Position numbers and translations under genes: made by a program. The notes below the pieces were generated by a model that saw only the letters and a program-made list of their open reading frames with translations, was not told the DNA's origin and searched no databases. Below are positions 7,200 through 10,066 of a stretch of 10,066 bases of DNA, in pieces. Source of the DNA: Clostridia bacterium (lineage in GTDB: Bacteria > Bacillota_A > Clostridia > Oscillospirales > CAG-382). The stretch lies in the NCBI GenBank assembly GCA_017517985.1, contig JAFWWX010000261.1, positions 1 to 10,066 of the forward strand, written 5' to 3'. How positions within the stretch are numbered: the first letter of the stretch is position 1; each line of letters starts with the position of its first letter.

Positions 7200-7296
7200 A
7201 TCTTTTGTTCCTCTCTTTCTATTTTGTTTTTTCTTATATACTACTGTGAGAAGAACGCCATTATTCAAGTAAATGCGACAAAATCTATCTATTTTT

Positions 7297-7324
7297 ATTA
7301 TAACACACCCACACCGTGAGTCAA
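7297..7324 (-). promoter_or_regulatory. sigma-A promoter of the ArdA-paralogue gene
   Basis: Minus-strand TTGACT (7319-7324), a 16-base spacer and TATAAT (7297-7302) give a strong promoter. The start would be near 7290, about 90 bases before the chosen ATG. The upstream GGATTTCTTGA stretch is shared with the ardA operon promoter. Confidence 0.8.
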
Positions 7325-7332
7325 GAAATCCG

Positions 7333-7348
7333 TTCCGTATATAAGGAA
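7333..7348. repeat. palindrome TTCCGTATATAAGGAA, candidate operator
   Basis: An imperfect palindrome lies eight bases upstream of the -35 box of the ArdA-paralogue promoter, the same arrangement as 6727-6742 at the ardA operon. The outer TTCC/GGAA arms are conserved between the two and the centre differs. It also lies upstream of the plus-strand leader, so it could affect both directions. Confidence 0.45.
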
Positions 7349-7512
7349 GATATTGAAAAATATTAAAATCAACGCCAACCAGACTAACCGCCTTATTTCA
7401 ACATCTTCAAGTTATAGAACGCTTATAAATAAAGTATTATATATAAAATAAGAAAGAAAAAATCTCGCAAGACCTCACTCCGCAGGTATATAAATATACC
7501 ACCGAAAGAAAA

Positions 7513-7596
7513 ATGGCTATGCCACCATATTCCCAGAATGTGAATATTTTTTTCTTTCTTACTCCGTTCGGTCTTGCTAGAAGCTCAAGGGGGTGA
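7513..7596 (+). CDS. 27-residue candidate leader peptide
   Basis: The ORF starts MAMPPYSQNVN, continues with FFFLTPFG and ends ARSSRG. It spans the leader hairpin and T-tract. Its TGA (7594-7596) falls inside the ribosome binding site of the next gene, five bases before that TTG start. This placement fits a leader peptide whose translation controls the leader fold or is coupled to the next gene. Upstream there is only a weak GAAAGAAAA, and a second in-frame ATG lies at 7519. It may be a chance ORF. Confidence 0.4.
   Translation: MAMPPYSQNVNIFFFLTPFGLARSSRG
7527..7553 (+). terminator. weak hairpin plus T-tract inside the leader
   Basis: ATATTC (7527-7532) pairs with GAATAT (7542-7547) across a 9-base loop, and Ts continue to 7553. 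The 6-bp AT-rich stem alone is weak. The outer pairing 7504-7513/7549-7558 could strengthen the structure. The A-rich segment at 7450-7462 could cover the T-tract region and act as an antiterminator. Confidence 0.4.
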
Positions 7597-7601
7597 TTTT
7601 C

Positions 7602-8198
7602 TTGGGAAGAAAATCTCATTATATACAAACACCGAACCACAAGGACATTCAATTCTTGAACGCCCTTAGATGTTCTGGTGTTTGCTCAAAGGAACAAGCA
7701 CTCAACTTTATTACGGCTAACCGCCTTAAATGTTTCGTTCTTGATAGGACAATTCAGAAAGCCTCATATATAGACGATAAGGGCAACAGACACGCCATTT
7801 ATCGCATATCAGATGACGGCAGAAAATGGATTGCCCAGAATGTGCCGATACTTGCTGACCGCAAATATTATACAAGCACTGGCACAGAACACGATTTAAG
7901 ACTGATGAACAAGATAATATCTCTAACACCAGAGCAAAGACTTACTATGAGATGTGAATCAGAAATCAGGGACGAGTTCAAGGCACATCTGGACAAACTG
8001 TTAGAAGATAAGTTGTATGACCGACACGAAGAATTATATAATGCTATGGCAAGTCATTCGGTATCAATGCCAGACCTTGCCTATGGTGTAAATGAGTATT
8101 ACGAAGTAATCACATCATCATACGGAGAAACGGAGATAAATGCTAAAATTGAGACAGTTTCTATGATTGGGGGCAATCTTGAAATGGAAAGAATTTAA
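7602..8198 (+). CDS. winged-helix-like protein resembling the replication-relaxation family
   Basis: A 198-residue protein with a winged-helix-like N-terminus at about 13-77, ending in the wing pattern YRISDDGRKWI. A short EHDLRLM segment (96-102) follows, then a C-terminal block with MPD (156-158), YYEVITSSYGE and K182. That order (winged helix, His-Leu segment, PD...E...K block) resembles the replication-relaxation family and nuclease-like folds, but this is by eye. The start is TTG 7602. AAGGGGGTGAT, one base off the perfect Shine-Dalgarno, ends just before it with good spacing, while an upstream GTG (7593) lies inside that site and cannot be the start. The next gene follows 20 bases later. 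It may be a regulator or accessory factor for the HUH protein downstream. Confidence 0.6.
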   Translation: MGRKSHYIQTPNHKDIQFLNALRCSGVCSKEQALNFITANRLKCFVLDRTIQKASYIDDKGNRHAIYRISDDGRKWIAQNVPILADRKYYTSTGTEHDLRLMNKIISLTPEQRLTMRCESEIRDEFKAHLDKLLEDKLYDRHEELYNAMASHSVSMPDLAYGVNEYYEVITSSYGETEINAKIETVSMIGGNLEMERI

Positions 8199-8218
8199 TT
8201 AACAAGGGGGAATTAAAA

Positions 8219-9097
8219 ATGGACGGAATAAAAGAAATGTGCCAGAAAAGACTTCTGGCAGATAACGAAAAAATTATTTATATAATTATTTCAGGGTGTG
8301 GGGGTGTGATGTTCCTGAAACACTTTTACAGTATGATAGGAAAAACCGACACCAGACTAATTGAAAGACTTATAGACAAGGGCATTATCAAAGTAAAGCA
8401 GATAGGTAGAAACAAGGTTATAATTGCCAGACATGCCGCCTATCGTCATTTTAGATTATCAACAAAATATCCCAGACTAACGAGTAATCACCTGCTACAC
8501 TCTGCCTTACTCTGTGAAATGTTGCTTCATACATATTTTGACAACACCGAGAAAATGGTTAAAATCCTACAACAAGGGAACTTCTGCTACTATGCAGTTG
8601 AGAATAGTCTGAATTTCTTAAACCGAGTGTATTGCTTTATGAACGGCAAGAGTGCCGACACAAGCACATTGAAATTATATCTGGACGAACTAAAAGAGAA
8701 AACCGAGTTTCTAAAATCCAGCACCAAAGGACGAAAGGAGACTTTGAAGAAAACCGCCTGCCAGACTACCGACCTACTTATTATGAGAAACAATAACATA
8801 TATGTTCATTATGCCGACTACACCGAGAACACGCTCCAAATTCATCTGGCTATATTCCAATACCAGAATAACACCGAGAAACTTATAAGGAACATAAAAA
8901 AATCTCTGGAAGCGGTTTCGTCAATGATGTATGGCATTCCAACCAGAGTTGTTATTGATGTATATTCCCTTAATGAAAAGTCAGAATTCTTACAAAAGAA
9001 AGTTTTTAATAGTTTTCCAGACGAAAGTATAAGATTTCATTGGTATAATGTAAAAAATCGTCTCTTTTCTGGGATTGATGTAGAAAAATGGTTATAG
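8219..9097 (+). CDS. hypothetical protein with winged-helix-like N-terminus
   Basis: A 292-residue protein of no recognised family. Residues about 15-75 look like a winged helix (LIERLIDKGIIKVKQIGRNKVIIA). A SNHLLHSALLCEML segment (89-102) follows, then a lysine-rich helical linker around 150-180. The C-terminal alpha/beta part has TTDLLIMRNNNIYVHYAD (183-200) and PTRVVIDVYS (241-250). The broad order (winged helix, His-Leu segment, then an Asp followed by strands) parallels the gene before it, so the two may be distant relatives. No catalytic set is clear. The ATG follows AAGGGGG at good spacing, and the gene lies 20 bases after the preceding one in the same operon. Confidence 0.7.
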   Translation: MDGIKEMCQKRLLADNEKIIYIIISGCGGVMFLKHFYSMIGKTDTRLIERLIDKGIIKVKQIGRNKVIIARHAAYRHFRLSTKYPRLTSNHLLHSALLCEMLLHTYFDNTEKMVKILQQGNFCYYAVENSLNFLNRVYCFMNGKSADTSTLKLYLDELKEKTEFLKSSTKGRKETLKKTACQTTDLLIMRNNNIYVHYADYTENTLQIHLAIFQYQNNTEKLIRNIKKSLEAVSSMMYGIPTRVVIDVYSLNEKSEFLQKKVFNSFPDESIRFHWYNVKNRLFSGIDVEKWL

Positions 9098-9107
9098 TCT
9101 GATTTGC

Positions 9108-9131
9108 TTCCTTATATAATATATAAAGGAA
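9108..9131. repeat. 24-base AT-rich near-palindrome with TTCC/GGAA arms
   Basis: TTCCTTATATA (9108-9118) is mirrored by TATATAAAGGAA (ending 9131) in the gap after the 292-residue gene. The outer arms and TATATA centre resemble the candidate operator at 7333-7348. It could be a third operator, a processing hairpin or a weak terminator without T-tract. It lies just before a 37-residue ORF. Confidence 0.4.
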
Positions 9132-9148
9132 AGGACGGCGGATTAGAT

Positions 9149-9262
9149 ATGAAACTGACAAAAGACGAGATTGAGTTTCTGGAAGAAATATCAAGAGAGA
9201 ACTTCCAGAGAGATTTTGAACAATGGGTAGAGAGTATGGAATTTTCTCTGGGGAAAATTTAA
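9149..9262 (+). CDS. 37-residue hypothetical protein
   Basis: A short ORF starts MKLTKDEIEFLEEISREN and ends MEFSLGKI. It is acidic and predicted to be helical. GGCGG lies seven bases before the ATG and AAAGGA further upstream, so the ribosome binding site is only fair. It is the last ORF before an intrinsic terminator and probably the end of the operon beginning at 7602. No family recognised. Confidence 0.5.
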   Translation: MKLTKDEIEFLEEISRENFQRDFEQWVESMEFSLGKI

Positions 9263-9265
9263 GAA

Positions 9266-9299
9266 ATGGCTTTATACTGCGGTATAAGGCTATTTTTTT
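9266..9299 (+). terminator. intrinsic terminator closing the plus-strand operon
   Basis: ATGGCTTTATAC (9266-9277) pairs with GTATAAGGCTAT (9282-9293) with two G-U pairs, closing a 4-base loop, and seven Ts (9293-9299) follow. It lies four bases after the stop of the 37-residue ORF and separates this operon from the candidate replication gene. Confidence 0.82.
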
Positions 9300-9315
9300 G
9301 TTATAAAATGTCCCG

Positions 9316-9358
9316 AAACACTTATATTATGACAGTTTCAAAAATCGTCAAACACTTA
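9316..9358 (+). repeat. two direct copies of AAACACTTA upstream of the candidate rep gene
   Basis: AAACACTTA occurs at 9316-9324 and 9350-9358, with GAAAC/GTTTC arms (9315-9319, 9335-9339) between and around them. The 122-base gap between the terminator and the next gene holds nothing else clear. It could contain iterons, an origin or an operator for the HUH protein, but two 9-base copies in AT-rich DNA may be chance. Confidence 0.25.
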
Positions 9359-9421
9359 AAATTTATATACTTTTCATTTTCTCCGTATCTTGATAGAAAT
9401 ATGAGATATGAGAGTGATACA

Positions 9422-10066
9422 ATGAAAAGAAAGACTAAAATTATGATGATTACTGTTTCAAGCGGTATTTTCAGCACCACCCCAGAAGCAGTAAAAGAAG
9501 CTAATGCCTTAAAAATCTGGCTTCAAATACTATGCCAGAGAAAAGGCTACTCTTGTAAGGCGGTTATAGGTGTTAGCGAATATAATCCCAAAGCAGGGAC
9601 AATGACAGTTTTAAGAACTGGAAAAAGGGGCAGGCCAAAAAAGAGATTTGCCAGAACGAACTACTATCTACCCAACCACAAGACCGCACCACATATACAT
9701 ATTGTGCTATATGGTAATCCTGCTGATATGCTCTGCTCCCTAATGGCTGACCGCTTGAATAACAAATATAAGACCAAAGCAGTATGGTATAACGATTGCC
9801 GAGAATATCAAGAAGAAGCATTGACCTATGTATTAAGACAATCCCAGACTATACGAACAGTAGAGATAGACGAAAAGGGCATATTATCAACCGACAAGCA
9901 CGGATTTTATACCGCCGTATCAATGGCAAATACCACCATTAAGGCACAAATAATTAAATTTACACATATAGAAACACCGACACAATCAAAGAAACAAGGC
10001 AGACAAAGACATTCCCGAACACAACAAAGGAGAAAAAGACTACAATGTAATATGAATCATATTATA
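9422..10066 (+). CDS. candidate HUH-family rolling-circle replication initiator or relaxase (partial)
   Basis: 215 residues are visible and the frame is open at the right edge. Three features fit an HUH endonuclease in the right order: a strand-like IMMITVSSG motif (7-15), APHIHIVLYG with H91-x-H93 as the metal-binding HUH pair, and YVLRQ with Y136 as a possible nicking tyrosine. Such proteins nick an origin strand and stay linked to its 5' end to start rolling-circle replication or transfer. GKRGRPKKR (67-75) is an AT-hook-like motif, and the visible end is very basic (about 190-208). The ATG at 9422 follows GAGAGTGAT. It is separated from the upstream operon by a terminator. Origin sequences were not identified. 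A plain phage or plasmid Rep is the main alternative reading. Confidence 0.6.
   Translation, partial: MKRKTKIMMITVSSGIFSTTPEAVKEANALKIWLQILCQRKGYSCKAVIGVSEYNPKAGTMTVLRTGKRGRPKKRFARTNYYLPNHKTAPHIHIVLYGNPADMLCSLMADRLNNKYKTKAVWYNDCREYQEEALTYVLRQSQTIRTVEIDEKGILSTDKHGFYTAVSMANTTIKAQIIKFTHIETPTQSKKQGRQRHSRTQQRRKRLQCNMNHII

Larger units (their letters stand above)
7450..7596 (+). promoter_or_regulatory. structured leader (attenuator-like) of the plus-strand operon
   Basis: This non-gene stretch of about 330 bases (7269-7601) holds the minus-strand promoter and, from about 7450, a structured leader. AAGAAAGAAAAAA (7450-7462) is perfectly complementary to 7548-7560, the T-tract region. GAAAGAAAAA (7504-7513) can pair with 7549-7558 instead. 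TCTCGCAAGACC (7463-7474) pairs with 7570-7581 with one mismatch. Smaller hairpins lie at 7485-7500 (GGTATA/TATACC) and 7514-7524 (TGGC/GCCA). TCACTCC (7475-7481) is complementary to the ribosome binding site at 7590-7596, with one G-U pair, and a second ACTCC copy (7561-7565) can also reach it. These pairings compete with one another, as in attenuators and translational switches. No convincing -35 box was found upstream, only AT-rich -10-like sequences (7435-7447). Confidence 0.55.
4329..10066. mobile_element. integrative element next to tRNA-Ser (right end outside window)
   Basis: The block holds a large serine recombinase beside a tRNA 3' end, an ArdA antirestriction protein, a diverged ArdA paralogue, two winged-helix-like proteins and a candidate HUH replication/relaxase protein. 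These are standard cargo of integrative mobilizable or conjugative elements. No type IV secretion, coupling-protein or resistance gene is visible in this part. The left limit is inferred from the tRNA junction and the right limit is unknown. The word CCAGA (both strands) is far more common in the plus-strand part of this block than in the flanking chromosome, which supports a separate origin. Confidence 0.85.

Noticed and set aside
7200..7268. N-terminal extension of the ArdA paralogue from a TTG at 7268
   Set aside because: No ribosome binding site precedes it, and similarity to ArdA begins only after the ATG at 7199.
6643..7350. CRISPR-like repeat array from the repeated promoter sequences
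   Set aside because: Only two diverged copies about 600 bases apart, each with promoter boxes. There is no regular spacing and no cas gene.
7401..7447. A defined sigma-A promoter for the plus-strand leader
   Set aside because: Several TATTAT/TATAAA -10-like words exist, but no -35 box with acceptable spacing could be found, so no promoter is called.
7593..7601. GTG at 7593 as start of the 198-residue protein
   Set aside because: It lies inside the Shine-Dalgarno sequence. The TTG at 7602 has correct spacing.
7437..7652. A 71-residue minus-strand ORF across the leader
   Set aside because: It is the opposite strand of the structured leader, with no ribosome binding site and no recognisable content.

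Overview
The window suggests a low-GC, spore-forming Firmicute of the class Clostridia. It holds a GerA-type germination receptor gene behind a sigma-G-like promoter, a Firmicute-type tex gene, strong AGGAGG-type ribosome binding sites and consensus sigma-A promoters. No 16S or other species marker is present, so the genus cannot be named.

Positions 1-4328 look like ordinary chromosome. A GerA-family gene runs off the left edge on the minus strand. A soluble DUF3298/RsiV-like gene diverges from it and ends in a perfect 10-bp hairpin. tex follows on the minus strand, and a complete tRNA-Ser(GGA) gene with its own promoter and terminator follows on the plus strand.

From the 3' end of tRNA-Ser to the right edge the DNA looks like one side of an integrated mobile element. 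The minus-strand genes, in transcription order, are an ArdA paralogue (7199-6747), a 37-residue ORF, a genuine ArdA antirestriction protein, and a large serine recombinase. The recombinase frame runs through the tRNA terminator and across the antisense strand of the tRNA, which marks this as the element's integration junction. Both ArdA-type operons start from promoters with the same layout, including a TTCC...GGAA palindrome just upstream of the -35 box.

The plus-strand genes start from a highly structured leader (about 7450-7601). It has a 27-codon leader ORF, a hairpin plus T-tract, and several mutually exclusive pairings. Next come two winged-helix-like proteins (7602-8198 and 8219-9097), a 37-residue ORF, an intrinsic terminator, and a partial gene for a candidate HUH (rolling-circle) replication or relaxase protein with an AT-hook-like motif. 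It is still open at the right edge.

The likely logic, which is inference, is as follows. The recombinase excises and integrates the element at tRNA-Ser. The plus-strand module replicates or mobilises the circular form. ArdA shields it from host type I restriction on entry. The most unusual parts are the leader region, the ArdA paralogue that has lost its acidity, and the pair of winged-helix proteins ahead of the HUH protein.
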